Source of the DNA: Candidatus Paracaedibacteraceae bacterium
GTDB taxonomy: Bacteria > Pseudomonadota > Alphaproteobacteria > Paracaedibacterales > Paracaedibacteraceae
Direction: 5' to 3'
Length of the DNA stretch: 64,000 nt
Assembly (NCBI GenBank): GCA_019636055.1
Contig: JAHBYH010000003.1
Location: 139,501 to 203,500 of the forward strand
Positions 33,671-43,065 of the stretch are shown here, piece by piece. Both the position numbers and the translations under genes were made by a program. Every line of letters begins with the position of its first letter. Within the stretch, counting starts at the first letter, position 1. The notes under the pieces are model-generated. The model made no database searches. It worked only from the letters and a program-made list of their open reading frames with translations, and was not told where the DNA came from.

Positions 33671-34350
33671 AGGGCATATCCTATATGACGAATTGTTTGA
33701 ATGTATCGAGGATGCTTTGAATCATCCAAAAGTTTTTTTCTAAGGCGCGTAATCTGAACATCAACTGCCCGATCGGTCACGCGATGACCGATTCTTTGAG
33801 CGAGGTCTTCTCTTGAAAATGGCTGTCTGGGCGCTTGTGCCATTGTGCGCAGTAAAATAATTTCTGTTGATGATAGGAAAATTGGGTCTTCCCCGCTCTT
33901 GAGCACACCTGTTTCGAGATTGAATTCCAAGGTTCCGAACGGGAGTGTAGAAGTAAGGGAGGGTGATGGAACTTTTGCCTGACGTCTTAGGATGGCACGC
34001 ATGCGTGCTAAAAGTTCGGCAGGGTCAAATGGTTTCTGTAGATAATCATCGCCACCGCTATCAAGGCCATGGATACGATCTTCAACTGTATCTTTGGCCG
34101 TGAGGAATAAGATGGGAATAAGATTTCCTGATTCTCTTAAGGATTGCGTTAATTCTATTCCTGTTTCTCCCGGCATCATGATATCCAAGACGATCATGTC
34201 AAAAGACTGAGCTGCGAGATGAGACCGAGCTTCGGGGGCGGATGCAGCACTTTCAACACGATAACCCGACTCCGTGATAAATTTTGATATTAATTCGCGC
34301 AATCGGCGATCATCATCAACAACTAAAATCCGTGAATTTGATTCACTCAT
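33655..34350 (-). CDS. Response regulator, OmpR-like
   Basis: This 231-residue regulator has a receiver domain with the acidic pocket VVDDDRRLREL, the phosphorylated Asp56 in IVLDIMMPGETG and Lys in FLTAKD. A winged-helix DNA-binding domain follows from about residue 130 (FNLETGVLKSG to DRAVDVQITRLRKKLLDD, ending IGYALCPDQ). This is the OmpR subfamily. The gene precedes and overlaps the sensor kinase. The AT-rich gap before divergent lpdA should contain its promoter. Confidence 0.93.
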   Translation of the reverse strand: MSESNSRILVVDDDRRLRELISKFITESGYRVESAASAPEARSHLAAQSFDMIVLDIMMPGETGIELTQSLRESGNLIPILFLTAKDTVEDRIHGLDSGGDDYLQKPFDPAELLARMRAILRRQAKVPSPSLTSTLPFGTLEFNLETGVLKSGEDPIFLSSTEIILLRTMAQAPRQPFSREDLAQRIGHRVTDRAVDVQITRLRKKLLDDSKHPRYIQTIRHIGYALCPDQ

Positions 34351-34427
34351 TCTTAACAGCCCTCGATTTAAGCTATATATATATGCTATACTTATTTCAA
34401 GTTTAACCGATAATAGGCGTTGTGAAA

Positions 34428-35822
34428 ATGCAAGAATTTGATTTGATTGTTGTTGGGGCTGGTCCCGGTGGATATGTTGCTGCTATTCGAGCGGCTCAAT
34501 TAGGATTGAAAACAGCAATAGTTGAGCGTGAACATCTAGGGGGTGTTTGTTTGAACTGGGGGTGTATTCCGACAAAAGCTTTGCTGCGTTCAGCTGAGGT
34601 AAAGCATTTAATTGACCATGCCGAAGAATTTGGGATTAAGGTAGCTAAACCGGAAGTTATGCTCGATAAAGTGGTGGAACGGTCACGTAAGGTATCGTCA
34701 CAGTTGGCTGGTGGAATCAAACACCTTATGAAAAAGAATAAAGTTACTGTTTTCGAAGGGCATGGGACATTAAAAGGTAAGGGAATTCTATCTGTTAAGT
34801 TAAATGACGGAAAAACCGAAGACCTAAAAGCAAAGCATACTATTATTGCAACTGGGGCGAGGGCACGCACATTGCCACACCTTGACGCGGATGGGGAGAT
34901 CGTTTGGACGGCGCGTCATGCGATGGTTCCAAAAGCAATGCCAAAATCACTCGTAATTGTTGGGTCTGGCGCCATTGGTATTGAGTTTGCAAGTTTTTAT
35001 AAAACAATGGGTGTTGATGTAACAGTGGTTGAAATGATTGATCGCATTCTTCCGCAAGAAGATCCCGAAATTTCAGGTTTGGCACTCAAGGCATTTGAAA
35101 AGCAAGGAATGAAGTTTAAACTATCATCCACTGTTGAAAAACTTGAAAAGACAAAAAACGGTGCTAAGGTTACCGTTAAAACGCCTAAGGGAACTGAAGT
35201 TCTAGAAGCGTCGAATGTGATTCTTGCCATTGGTATTATCGGTAATACGGAAAATCTTGGCCTTGAAAACACTAAAGCCAAAGTTGAAAAAAATCAAATT
35301 CGGACAAATGAATGGTGTGAAACGGCTGAGTCGGGACTTTATGCCATTGGTGATGTGGCCGGTGCGCCATGGTTAGCCCATAAGGCAAGTCATGAAGCTA
35401 TCATCTGCGTTGAAAAAATTGCGGGTGTGAAAGATGTGCATCCTCTTGATAAGTCTAAGATTCCGGGATGTACTTATAGTTTGCCACAGGTTGCCAGCAT
35501 TGGCATGACTGAGGAAAAAGCCAAAGCTGCTGGATTTGACATCAAAATCGGTCGCTTTCCCTATGTTGGAAACGGAAAAGCCATTGCTTTGGGCGATGCT
35601 GAAGGGTTGGTTAAGACCATCTTTAATGCTAAGACGGGGGAATTGTTAGGGGCACATATGATTGGTGCTGAAGTTACTGAATTAATCCAAGGTTTTGGTA
35701 TTGCTAAGACATTAGAGACAACCGAGGCTGAACTAATGCACACAGTGTTTCCGCATCCAACATTATCTGAAATGATGCACGAGTCTGTCTTGTCTGCTTA
35801 TGGCCGTGCAATCCATTTTTAG
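34428..35822 (+). CDS. lpdA: Dihydrolipoyl dehydrogenase (E3)
   Basis: E3 reoxidises dihydrolipoamide in pyruvate, 2-oxoglutarate and glycine cleavage complexes using FAD and NAD. The 464-residue protein has the FAD-binding VVGAGPGGYVAAIRAAQLG and the redox disulfide GGVCLNWGCIPTK (Cys41, Cys46). The NAD-binding VIVGSGAIGIEFASFY, GDVAGAPWLAHKASHE and the C-terminal catalytic HTVFPHPTLSEMMHES are also present. Starts at GTG 34422 or ATG 34428 are both possible; I use the ATG. lipA follows 10 bases downstream, so the two are likely cotranscribed. The gene may also serve the glycine cleavage system, of which gcvPB is in this window. Confidence 0.96.
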   Translation: MQEFDLIVVGAGPGGYVAAIRAAQLGLKTAIVEREHLGGVCLNWGCIPTKALLRSAEVKHLIDHAEEFGIKVAKPEVMLDKVVERSRKVSSQLAGGIKHLMKKNKVTVFEGHGTLKGKGILSVKLNDGKTEDLKAKHTIIATGARARTLPHLDADGEIVWTARHAMVPKAMPKSLVIVGSGAIGIEFASFYKTMGVDVTVVEMIDRILPQEDPEISGLALKAFEKQGMKFKLSSTVEKLEKTKNGAKVTVKTPKGTEVLEASNVILAIGIIGNTENLGLENTKAKVEKNQIRTNEWCETAESGLYAIGDVAGAPWLAHKASHEAIICVEKIAGVKDVHPLDKSKIPGCTYSLPQVASIGMTEEKAKAAGFDIKIGRFPYVGNGKAIALGDAEGLVKTIFNAKTGELLGAHMIGAEVTELIQGFGIAKTLETTEAELMHTVFPHPTLSEMMHESVLSAYGRAIHF

Positions 35823-35832
35823 GGAGGTTTAA

Positions 35833-36729
35833 ATGACTGCTTCTTCCATTCAACGCAAGCCTGATTGGATTCGGGTCAAGGCACCGGTGTCTCAGGGATA
35901 CCGTGAGACTGCTGAGTTAATGAAAGGCTTAAAACTTAATACTGTGTGTCAAGAAGCAGCTTGTCCTAATATTGGCGAATGCTGGGAAAAAAAGCACGCC
36001 ACGGTTATGATTTTAGGGGATACCTGTACGCGCGCATGCACGTTTTGTAATGTGAAGACAGGGCGTCCGGATTTACTGGATCCCCATGAACCGGAACGAG
36101 TCGCAGAAGCTGTTGCTAAAATGGGGCTATCCCATGTTGTTATTACCTCTGTCGATCGTGATGATCTGGATGACGGCGGAGCAGATCATTTTGCCCGAGT
36201 CATTCGCCAAATTCGTCTGTTTTCACCGGGGACAACCATTGAGATTTTAACCCCGGACTTCCAACGTAAGGACGGTGCTGTTGAGAAAATTGTCGAAGCC
36301 AGGCCTGACGTTTATAACCATAACCTTGAGACTGTTCCAAGGTTATATTCAGAAGTTCGCCCGGGCGCACGTTATTTCCATTCTTTAAGATTGCTTGAAA
36401 AAGTCAAAGAGATTGATCCGTCTATTTTTACCAAATCTGGTATTATGGTTGGGTTGGGTGAGACAAAACCTGAAATTTATCAGGTTATGGACGACCTGAG
36501 AGCTGCCAATGTTGATTTTATGACAATTGGTCAATATCTTCAGCCTACCCCCAAGCATCATCCTGTATTAGGGTATATTACGCCTGATGAATTCGATACT
36601 TATGCAACGATGGCGCGAGGGAAGGGGTTTTTGATGGTATCATCATCACCATTGACTCGATCATCCTACCATGCAGGTGATGATTTTGCGCGGTTAAAAG
36701 CAGCACGAGAAGAAAAATTAAGGGGTTAA
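35833..36729 (+). CDS. lipA: Lipoyl synthase
   Basis: LipA inserts two sulfurs into octanoyl chains on carrier proteins by radical SAM chemistry. The 298-residue protein has the auxiliary cluster ligands in [12 protein letters not shown] (Cys39, 44, 50) and the radical SAM ligands in CTRACTFC (Cys65, 69, 72). [30 protein letters not shown] and the closing [15 protein letters not shown] are also present. A GGGAGG site precedes the ATG. The pairing with lpdA links cofactor synthesis to a lipoate-using enzyme. Confidence 0.97.
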   Translation: MTASSIQRKPDWIRVKAPVSQGYRETAELMKGLKLNTVCQEAACPNIGECWEKKHATVMILGDTCTRACTFCNVKTGRPDLLDPHEPERVAEAVAKMGLSHVVITSVDRDDLDDGGADHFARVIRQIRLFSPGTTIEILTPDFQRKDGAVEKIVEARPDVYNHNLETVPRLYSEVRPGARYFHSLRLLEKVKEIDPSIFTKSGIMVGLGETKPEIYQVMDDLRAANVDFMTIGQYLQPTPKHHPVLGYITPDEFDTYATMARGKGFLMVSSSPLTRSSYHAGDDFARLKAAREEKLRG

Positions 36730-36791
36730 TCATTAAGTAACGAATATACCTTCATTATAGAATTATCATTTTATTTTATTTGAGTTTTATA

Positions 36792-37496
36792 ATGAGGATT
36801 TTTGCTTGTATTATGTCAGCTTCTTTGTTGAATGCTGCTGAAATTCCTTTGGAATCTAACGACGAAGCTTTAGCTTTGGCTCTTGCTTTTGAGGAGGGAG
36901 GAGATCTAGAGCCTTCTTCAAAAGCATTACCGTTTATTAGTGAACCCCAAGATATTGAAAAAATTAGTTTAGTTGCTGAAGGATTACGAAAAGTATTTGT
37001 CTCGCATGGGAATGTTCATGCCGGTGATCAATTTGTTCCCCAGCATATACCGGCTATTTTAACGATAGCAAAAAAATTGGTTAGTAAGTGTGATTCTGAC
37101 ATCAATAACCTGTCCGGTAAAAACCTTGTTCAAGTATCGGAAAGCCTTATCCTCATGACTAATCTTTACGATTATGTCTTGGACGGTTATTGTTATGAAA
37201 AAACACCAAAAACCCTGAGTGATATACAGGGAATAATAACAGCTCAATTTTTACGATCATCTCGTGAGGTTGGGAGTTATGCTTCAGGGCAGGGAACTCA
37301 GGTTTGGGCTGTAACCATCGCTTTAGCCTTAAACTTACTTAATGATCCGTCTGTAAAAGATGAAGTAAAGTATACACTTATTCACCATTTAGTTGATCAA
37401 TCGATTGAGGGGATGATCACGCAAGGCGGGTGTATCCAAGGATTTGTCAACCGTGGTTTTATTGCTTTGATGAATATTTTGTCTTACTATTTATAA
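36792..37496 (+). CDS. Exported protein of unknown function (234 residues)
   Basis: I do not recognise this protein. From the ATG at 36792 it has a short signal peptide (MRIFACIMSASLLNAAEIP). An in-frame TTG at 36780 is a less likely start. The mature part is helical: an acidic Ala/Leu-rich segment (NDEALALALAFEEGGD), then regular amphipathic helices to the end, with YTLIHHLVDQSIEGMI and GFVNRGFIALMNILSYY. Two Cys occur in the mature part. It is the first of three consecutive genes for exported proteins, but each is separated by more than 80 bases and may have its own promoter. Confidence 0.7.
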   Translation: MRIFACIMSASLLNAAEIPLESNDEALALALAFEEGGDLEPSSKALPFISEPQDIEKISLVAEGLRKVFVSHGNVHAGDQFVPQHIPAILTIAKKLVSKCDSDINNLSGKNLVQVSESLILMTNLYDYVLDGYCYEKTPKTLSDIQGIITAQFLRSSREVGSYASGQGTQVWAVTIALALNLLNDPSVKDEVKYTLIHHLVDQSIEGMITQGGCIQGFVNRGFIALMNILSYYL

Positions 37497-37615
37497 CGTG
37501 CGTGAAGGATTTTAGTTCTCACGGATAATTCGTAATATTTAGTAAATATTTTCTATAATATTTGTTATAATGTGATTATCTTAATATGAAATCACTTTAA
37601 TAGCGGCTAAGACTA

Positions 37616-38761
37616 ATGTTATTCAAAAAAATTAATGTAACCACCTTTATTTTTACTTTATTATATACAGTTTCATTGGCGGCTGAAGATCAAGAGCGGG
37701 GTGTCCCCCATCTTGATCTCCTTGCTGTTAACTCATCGCTAATCCCAACTCCCCCTGTAACGGCTCGTACAAGAGCAGAGCATGAAAAAGTCTATTCTGA
37801 ATTTTACCAATTATTAGGTTCAGAGCAATTTATTGAGGAACTGAGTGATGTTGTTAAGCAAGGTTCATTGGCGAGTACTTTATTTAGACCTAATGAAAAT
37901 GGGAATGGGGTAGATTTATTTTTTGCTGTTATTGACGATGTTAGCAAAGGAAAATCTAATGCGAAAGTCCGGTTCAGTGTGCAGAAAAATATTGTTGATA
38001 GACTCCATAATATTTGGGAGACGATGGAGTGCACATCAACGGTTTTCATAGCAAAAACAATAAAAAGTATCGCTGAAATCATAGCTGAGGCACGTTCTGG
38101 TAACACAGAGAGATATATTCATGCGAGTAGTTATATTGATGGGGCAATTAAAAACCTACTGACATTTATCGAGTTTTTAGAGAGATATAAAGGTTTTATT
38201 AGCGGCCTAATGCGATCACAAAAAGAGATATATTTATTACTTGCGAGTAAAAAGACGCTAACACCTTCTGAAATAAATAGACCAACGAGTATTTCAAATC
38301 GGGTTTCTCAATGTGATTTTTCTGTCGAGCGTCTCCTTCGTGAATTTAAAGATCAAGTTAATCAAGTCTATTTATTAAGAAATTTACTTCCGCAGGTTCA
38401 AGTTGAGGCTGAAAAACTGTTTCTTGAGTTAAGAGGCGGTTCTCCTATGAGTTCAGATGGGCATGAAATGTCTAGGTCAAGAGGTCGCTCTGCTTCAGTT
38501 GTTGATAGTCGATCTGTGTATGATTTCTTTAGCGATAGCCCTCGGTCAACATCCTCTGCACCACAAAATCTGATGGTCTACCCCCGTACAAGTGCTCCAA
38601 CATCACCGCGTACTAATGATTCAACATCACCGCGTACCGGTATAAAAATATCATCTTCGCCGACATCTCCTCGTGGTGGTACATCATCACCTAGACCAAC
38701 TAGAGAGCGCAGTAAGACAAGAGATATAATTATGTTTAATCCTTCTGTTGCAGAACAATAA
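37616..38761 (+). CDS. Exported protein with SPR-rich tail, tandem paralogue 1
   Basis: I do not recognise this family. A signal peptide (residues 1-23) precedes a helical domain of about 240 residues. The domain shares clear blocks with the next gene: STLFRPNENG versus STLFRPDPNG, LMRSQKEIYLLLAS versus LMRSQKELFLLLAS, and RVSQCDFSVERL versus RVSQCDFAIDRI. The last 110 residues are disordered and rich in Ser, Pro and Arg, with five SPR sites (SDSPRS, PTSPRT, STSPRT, PTSPRG, SSPRPT) and RSRGRSASVV. Such sites are typical targets of eukaryotic proline-directed or basophilic kinases. Role in the host is inferred. Confidence 0.75.
   Translation: MLFKKINVTTFIFTLLYTVSLAAEDQERGVPHLDLLAVNSSLIPTPPVTARTRAEHEKVYSEFYQLLGSEQFIEELSDVVKQGSLASTLFRPNENGNGVDLFFAVIDDVSKGKSNAKVRFSVQKNIVDRLHNIWETMECTSTVFIAKTIKSIAEIIAEARSGNTERYIHASSYIDGAIKNLLTFIEFLERYKGFISGLMRSQKEIYLLLASKKTLTPSEINRPTSISNRVSQCDFSVERLLREFKDQVNQVYLLRNLLPQVQVEAEKLFLELRGGSPMSSDGHEMSRSRGRSASVVDSRSVYDFFSDSPRSTSSAPQNLMVYPRTSAPTSPRTNDSTSPRTGIKISSSPTSPRGGTSSPRPTRERSKTRDIIMFNPSVAEQ
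38598..38637 (+). repeat. Short direct repeat encoding TSPRT units
   Basis: CAACATCACCGCGTAC occurs at 38598-38613 and again at 38622-38637, a 24-base period in frame. It encodes two of the SPR motifs and suggests the tail grew by duplication. Confidence 0.8.
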
Positions 38762-38845
38762 GCGATTAGTATCAAATTAACTATTTGATAATACATTAGT
38801 TATCGTGTAATTTTTACTATGTAAAGTAATATATGGTAAAACAAA

Positions 38846-39955
38846 ATGATAATAACTAAAACAATACTTGCGTTAAGTATGAGTTTTTGTTTTGCAAGTG
38901 ATGATGTGGGCGATGCAAAACCAAACTTTGTTCCGAGACTAAATCTGGCTATTTCCGTTGCGCCGTCAACTCATGTTTCGTCCCCAATGACAAGTCGTTC
39001 GTTAGATGAGCATAAAAAACAATACTCATTATTTTATAGGCTACTCAACGTTTCCGAATTCATAACCAAATTAAGGGAGGCGACGAATCATGGTTCATTG
39101 CCAAGTACTCTTTTCCGCCCGGATCCTAATGGTGAGAGTGTTAATCGATTTTTAAAAATAGTTGAGATAATTAGAACCCAAGGCTTAAAATCTGACCAAA
39201 AATTATCTGAGAAAAGCGATATCATGCAAAATTTACTCGAGGTATTTGGTGTGATAGATTCTACGGCAGAAGTTTTTATACCAAAGGCTCTGGAGGCTTG
39301 TGCAAAGTTTATTAAAGAAGCTCGTGATGATGATGATAGAGATCGTTATATGACTGCGAGCGGATATCTTAATGGAACAATAGAAAACTTAAAGAATTTC
39401 ATTTCTTATTTAGATATTTACGGTTCGTTTATTCGTGATTTAATGCGATCACAAAAAGAGTTATTTTTGCTCTTGGCGAGTCAAGAAAAATTATCTGAAA
39501 CAGAAATAGAGAATACAGATAGTATTTTTTATAGAGTTTCTCAGTGTGATTTTGCAATAGACCGAATTCAGCGTAAATTTAAGGAACAACTTGCAGAAGC
39601 ATATGGTTTGAAAGTATTGATTCCTCAGGCAAAAATTGAAGGAGAACAGATATTGGAGAAGTTGCTTAGTCGGTCTCGAGCAAAAGAAAGTTCTCCTGTC
39701 GCTGAATCATCATCAGCGACGACAACCTCGGCAGATTTATCCTCAACACCAAGGCGTCGTGGATTATCTCTTTTGGGGCGCGTTAAATCTAAGCGGGAGC
39801 TTTTGGATGGCAAAGAAAGTGGTAAAGATCATATAACAAGAGAGCCATCTAGTGATAGTGTTGTTGCCTCGTCAGAATCTTCGGGATCGGCTTCTCCGAA
39901 GACGCCTCGAGGGCGAAGCAAGGCAAAAGATAAAACGACACAAAAGTCTGAATAA
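38846..39955 (+). CDS. Exported protein with S/T-P-rich tail, tandem paralogue 2
   Basis: This 369-residue protein is a diverged tandem copy of its upstream neighbour. It has a signal peptide (residues 1-17), the shared helical domain (about 50-275) with STLFRPDPNG, LMRSQKELFLLLAS and RVSQCDFAIDRI, and a disordered tail. The tail differs: instead of SPR repeats it has a Ser/Ala/Thr stretch, SSTPRRRGLSLLGR and the basic ASPKTPRGRSKAKD, both close to eukaryotic CDK site patterns. The core is better conserved than the tail. Its stop abuts the stop of the convergent pepP gene with no intervening base. Confidence 0.75.
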   Translation: MIITKTILALSMSFCFASDDVGDAKPNFVPRLNLAISVAPSTHVSSPMTSRSLDEHKKQYSLFYRLLNVSEFITKLREATNHGSLPSTLFRPDPNGESVNRFLKIVEIIRTQGLKSDQKLSEKSDIMQNLLEVFGVIDSTAEVFIPKALEACAKFIKEARDDDDRDRYMTASGYLNGTIENLKNFISYLDIYGSFIRDLMRSQKELFLLLASQEKLSETEIENTDSIFYRVSQCDFAIDRIQRKFKEQLAEAYGLKVLIPQAKIEGEQILEKLLSRSRAKESSPVAESSSATTTSADLSSTPRRRGLSLLGRVKSKRELLDGKESGKDHITREPSSDSVVASSESSGSASPKTPRGRSKAKDKTTQKSE

Positions 39956-41680
39956 TCAAAGTTCAGCTGTTGCATCAATAAGCCAAGCTGCGGTATCGGG
40001 ATCAAGGTGGGGGAGTAATGTCTCTCTTACCTTGATATGATAGGCATTCAGCCACTGCCACTCAGCAGAGGTCAAGATTGTTTCGTCAATAAGGCGCCGA
40101 TCCATGGGAGCTAGGGTTAAGGTTTCAAAACACAACATATCTCGTTCATAATGTGTTTGTGTTTTTTGAACTGCAACCAGATTTTCAATGCGGATCCCGT
40201 AGTGCCCATTTTTATAATAACCAGGTTCATTAGATAGAATCATTCCCGGTTTTAGAGCCGTGGCATTCCCTGCTTTTGAAATGCGTTGAGGGCCTTCGTG
40301 GACATTTAAATAGTGTCCGACGCCATGGCCGGTTCCATGATCATAGTCAAGTCCGTGTTGCCATAAGTGAAAACGCGCTAGAACATCTAGCTGTGATCCT
40401 GTTGTGCCAGCTGGAAACTGTGACATAGCAAGGGTAATGTGTCCTTTAAGAACGAGAGTGTAATTTGTCTTTTGTTCGATGGTCGGCTCGCCTAAAGTGA
40501 TTGTTCTTGTAACATCTGTTGTCCCATCAAGATACTGTCCACCAGAATCAATTAACAATAAGTTCTGGCCTAATTGTTTTGCTGATTCGTCAGTTGCTCT
40601 GTAATGGACAATGGCTCCATGATCGGCATACCCGGAAATTGTCGGAAAACTGGGGCCTTGGTAGAGATCGTTTTCTTGTCGAAATTCTTCAAGTTTAGTG
40701 GCGACTGTAATTTCATTATGATCTTCTAGGTTTTCTGCATCCAGCCAACATAAGAATTTTGTTAATGCCACACCGTCCCGTAAATGAGCAGCACGGATGC
40801 CATCAAGCTCAGTTGATGATTTACATGCTTTAAGTAATATGATGGGATCGGGTTTTAAAATGCCCTTATCCTTAATCAACTGATGGATATATACAGGCGT
40901 AATTTCAGGATCTAAAATAATCGATTCAAATTTTAACATTACATCAGAGAGTTGCTCTATGGGGTGAATTTGAACCCGATTACCAAAGTAAAGAAGTATG
41001 GACGGGGAGATCTTAGTTGGATCGCAGAAAACATGAATACCTTTACCTTTTTCGATAAGGCCAAACCAGTCAACTAATGGGGTGAATGGAAAATCGGATC
41101 CGCGACAATTAAGAGCCCAACACAGATTATCTGGTGCCATAACCAATAGTGCATCAGTCTTGAGTTTCTCAAGTTCTTCGTAAATCAAGCCTAGTTTTTC
41201 AGCTAGAGTTTGTCCTGAGTACCTCTCATCATGTAAAACGACGGGGGTTGTTGGGCGAAGAGGGCGGTCTGTCCATAAAAGATCTATAGGGTTATTTATC
41301 GGTGTCAGGGTTAATTGAGTGTTCGTTTGCCAGCGTGCATAATCTTTTACTGACATGAGCCACGGGTCATATCCGATTGTGATATCGCCGTATTTAGAGA
41401 CATAAGAATAGGGAGATTGTTCCATCAGAGGAATAATCTTGATGGCTGGATCAGTTACTTGTTGTTCAGCTTGTAAGGTATAACGTCCATCTACGAAAAG
41501 AGCCACATGATCTTGCAAAACAAGGGCTATGCCAGCAGATCCTGTGAATCCGGTAAGCCAAGCAAGGCGCTCATCAGCTTCAACTACATATTCACCTTGA
41601 TAGCGGTCAGATCGAGGGACAATAAAACAATCTAGATTGAGGTCTTTGAGTAATTTCTGTAAACTTTCGATCTTTGTCAT
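39956..41680 (-). CDS. Xaa-Pro aminopeptidase (M24B family)
   Basis: This 574-residue metallopeptidase removes an N-terminal residue before proline. The first half has two non-catalytic creatinase-like domains (IVPRSDRYQGEYVVEADERL and AWLTGFTGSAGIALV). The catalytic pita-bread domain carries the metal ligands in LLIDSGGQYLDGTTDVTRTI, YDHGTGHGVGHYLNVHEGP, LSNEPGYYKNGHYGIRIENL and the final Glu in MLCFETLTLAPMDRRLI. The length matches the long eukaryotic and alphaproteobacterial type. It is the last gene of a maeB-mgtE-pepP string, 9 bases after mgtE. Confidence 0.93.
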   Translation of the reverse strand: MTKIESLQKLLKDLNLDCFIVPRSDRYQGEYVVEADERLAWLTGFTGSAGIALVLQDHVALFVDGRYTLQAEQQVTDPAIKIIPLMEQSPYSYVSKYGDITIGYDPWLMSVKDYARWQTNTQLTLTPINNPIDLLWTDRPLRPTTPVVLHDERYSGQTLAEKLGLIYEELEKLKTDALLVMAPDNLCWALNCRGSDFPFTPLVDWFGLIEKGKGIHVFCDPTKISPSILLYFGNRVQIHPIEQLSDVMLKFESIILDPEITPVYIHQLIKDKGILKPDPIILLKACKSSTELDGIRAAHLRDGVALTKFLCWLDAENLEDHNEITVATKLEEFRQENDLYQGPSFPTISGYADHGAIVHYRATDESAKQLGQNLLLIDSGGQYLDGTTDVTRTITLGEPTIEQKTNYTLVLKGHITLAMSQFPAGTTGSQLDVLARFHLWQHGLDYDHGTGHGVGHYLNVHEGPQRISKAGNATALKPGMILSNEPGYYKNGHYGIRIENLVAVQKTQTHYERDMLCFETLTLAPMDRRLIDETILTSAEWQWLNAYHIKVRETLLPHLDPDTAAWLIDATAEL

Positions 41681-41689
41681 GGGATCCTG

Positions 41690-43063
41690 TTAGAATAATA
41701 TGGCGGTTGCGAGTCCTAAGAATACTGAAAACCCAACAACATCCGTTGTTGTTGACATAATTGGTCCTGCGCTAATAGCGGGATCCAGATTAACCCGGTT
41801 TAAGATATAGGGGATAAAAGCACCTGCGAATCCTGACCAAATAAAGTTAAAAATCAAGGCAATCCCAATGATTAGCCCGATCTTTATATTCCCTGTCCAA
41901 GCAACGGTAATACTTGCTAAAATAATAGCCAAAGCTGCTCCGTTTAAGGCTGCGATGCCGATTTCACGTTTGATTGACCCCACGATATGTCCAACGCGCA
42001 AGTTATACATGGATAGCATTCGAACGGTGACGGTTAATGTCTGCATTCCCGCATTACCTCCCATCGAGGCGACAATCGGCATCAAGAAAGCAAGGACAAC
42101 AAACTGATCGAGAGCCTTTTCAAAGTGTGCAATAACGCTTGAGGCGATCAAACAATTAATCAAACTGATGAATAGCCACCGAAATCGGCTGAGACTCGCC
42201 TGAATTATGTTGCTGTAAAGAGAAGCTTCTTCGGTAACACCACCGAGTTTCAAAATGTCATCGCTAGCTTCTTCTTGGATAACGTCGATAATATCGTCAA
42301 CTGTGATCATTCCGACAATGCTGCCGTTAACCTCTAGGACGGGCATAGAGCTCAAGCCATATCGTTTAAAGATATAGGCAACTTCTTCTTGGTCCAAATC
42401 AACAGGGACAGATTTGACATCCTCGTTCATGACTTTTGAGACAGATGTTCGGCGAGGGTGGCGTAAGATCCAGCTTAAAGGAATTTCACCAACGAGTTTA
42501 TTATCGTCGTCAACGACATAAATATCATAAAAATGTTCTGGGATATTCTCAATATCTTCAAGAGAATCAATAATTTGTCCCAAAGTCCATGTTGGTCCGC
42601 ATAAGACAACTTCGCGTTGCATCAAGCGACCTGCGGAATATTCCGGATAGCTTAGGGTTTTTTCAAGTGTAATTCTTTCTTCGATCGGTATCGCTTCAAG
42701 AACTTCACGTTTTCTATCTTCTTCGAGATCTTCAAGAATGAGGGCTGCATCGTCGCTTTCGACTTCGGTAATCGCTGCTGCGACTTCTTCTGTTGTAAAG
42801 AGCGGGAGAATTGATTCACGAATAGAATCTTCAAGGAAGGTTAGAGTTTCACCCGAGATTTTATCATGGAGAAATTCAACAAGTTTTAGACGTTTGTGTG
42901 CTGGAAACTGTTGAATAATATCTGCCATGTCGGCCGGGTGAAGTTCTTGAGTAAGAGATAAAACCTCGACATAGTCCTCATCATCAAAAGCTTGTTCAAC
43001 AACTGATGCAAGATCAGGTTCTTTTTCAATGACTTCTGGTTGGATGTCGAGGTTTTCTTCCAC
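41690..43063 (-). CDS. mgtE: Magnesium transporter MgtE
   Basis: MgtE is a dimeric Mg channel gated by cytosolic Mg. The 457-residue protein has the N domain (about 20-130: VLSLTQELHPADMADIIQQF), two CBS domains (135-260: YSAGRLMQREVV and VPVDLDQEEVAYIFKRYGLS), then five membrane helices. The signature PIVASMGGNAGMQTLTVTVR marks the pore region. The start is a GTG with a GGAGGG site in the end of maeB; the maeB stop lies only 2 bases upstream. Coupling an Mg transporter with an Mg-dependent malic enzyme may matter. Confidence 0.95.
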   Translation of the reverse strand: MEENLDIQPEVIEKEPDLASVVEQAFDDEDYVEVLSLTQELHPADMADIIQQFPAHKRLKLVEFLHDKISGETLTFLEDSIRESILPLFTTEEVAAAITEVESDDAALILEDLEEDRKREVLEAIPIEERITLEKTLSYPEYSAGRLMQREVVLCGPTWTLGQIIDSLEDIENIPEHFYDIYVVDDDNKLVGEIPLSWILRHPRRTSVSKVMNEDVKSVPVDLDQEEVAYIFKRYGLSSMPVLEVNGSIVGMITVDDIIDVIQEEASDDILKLGGVTEEASLYSNIIQASLSRFRWLFISLINCLIASSVIAHFEKALDQFVVLAFLMPIVASMGGNAGMQTLTVTVRMLSMYNLRVGHIVGSIKREIGIAALNGAALAIILASITVAWTGNIKIGLIIGIALIFNFIWSGFAGAFIPYILNRVNLDPAISAGPIMSTTTDVVGFSVFLGLATAILF

Positions 43064-43065
43064 TG

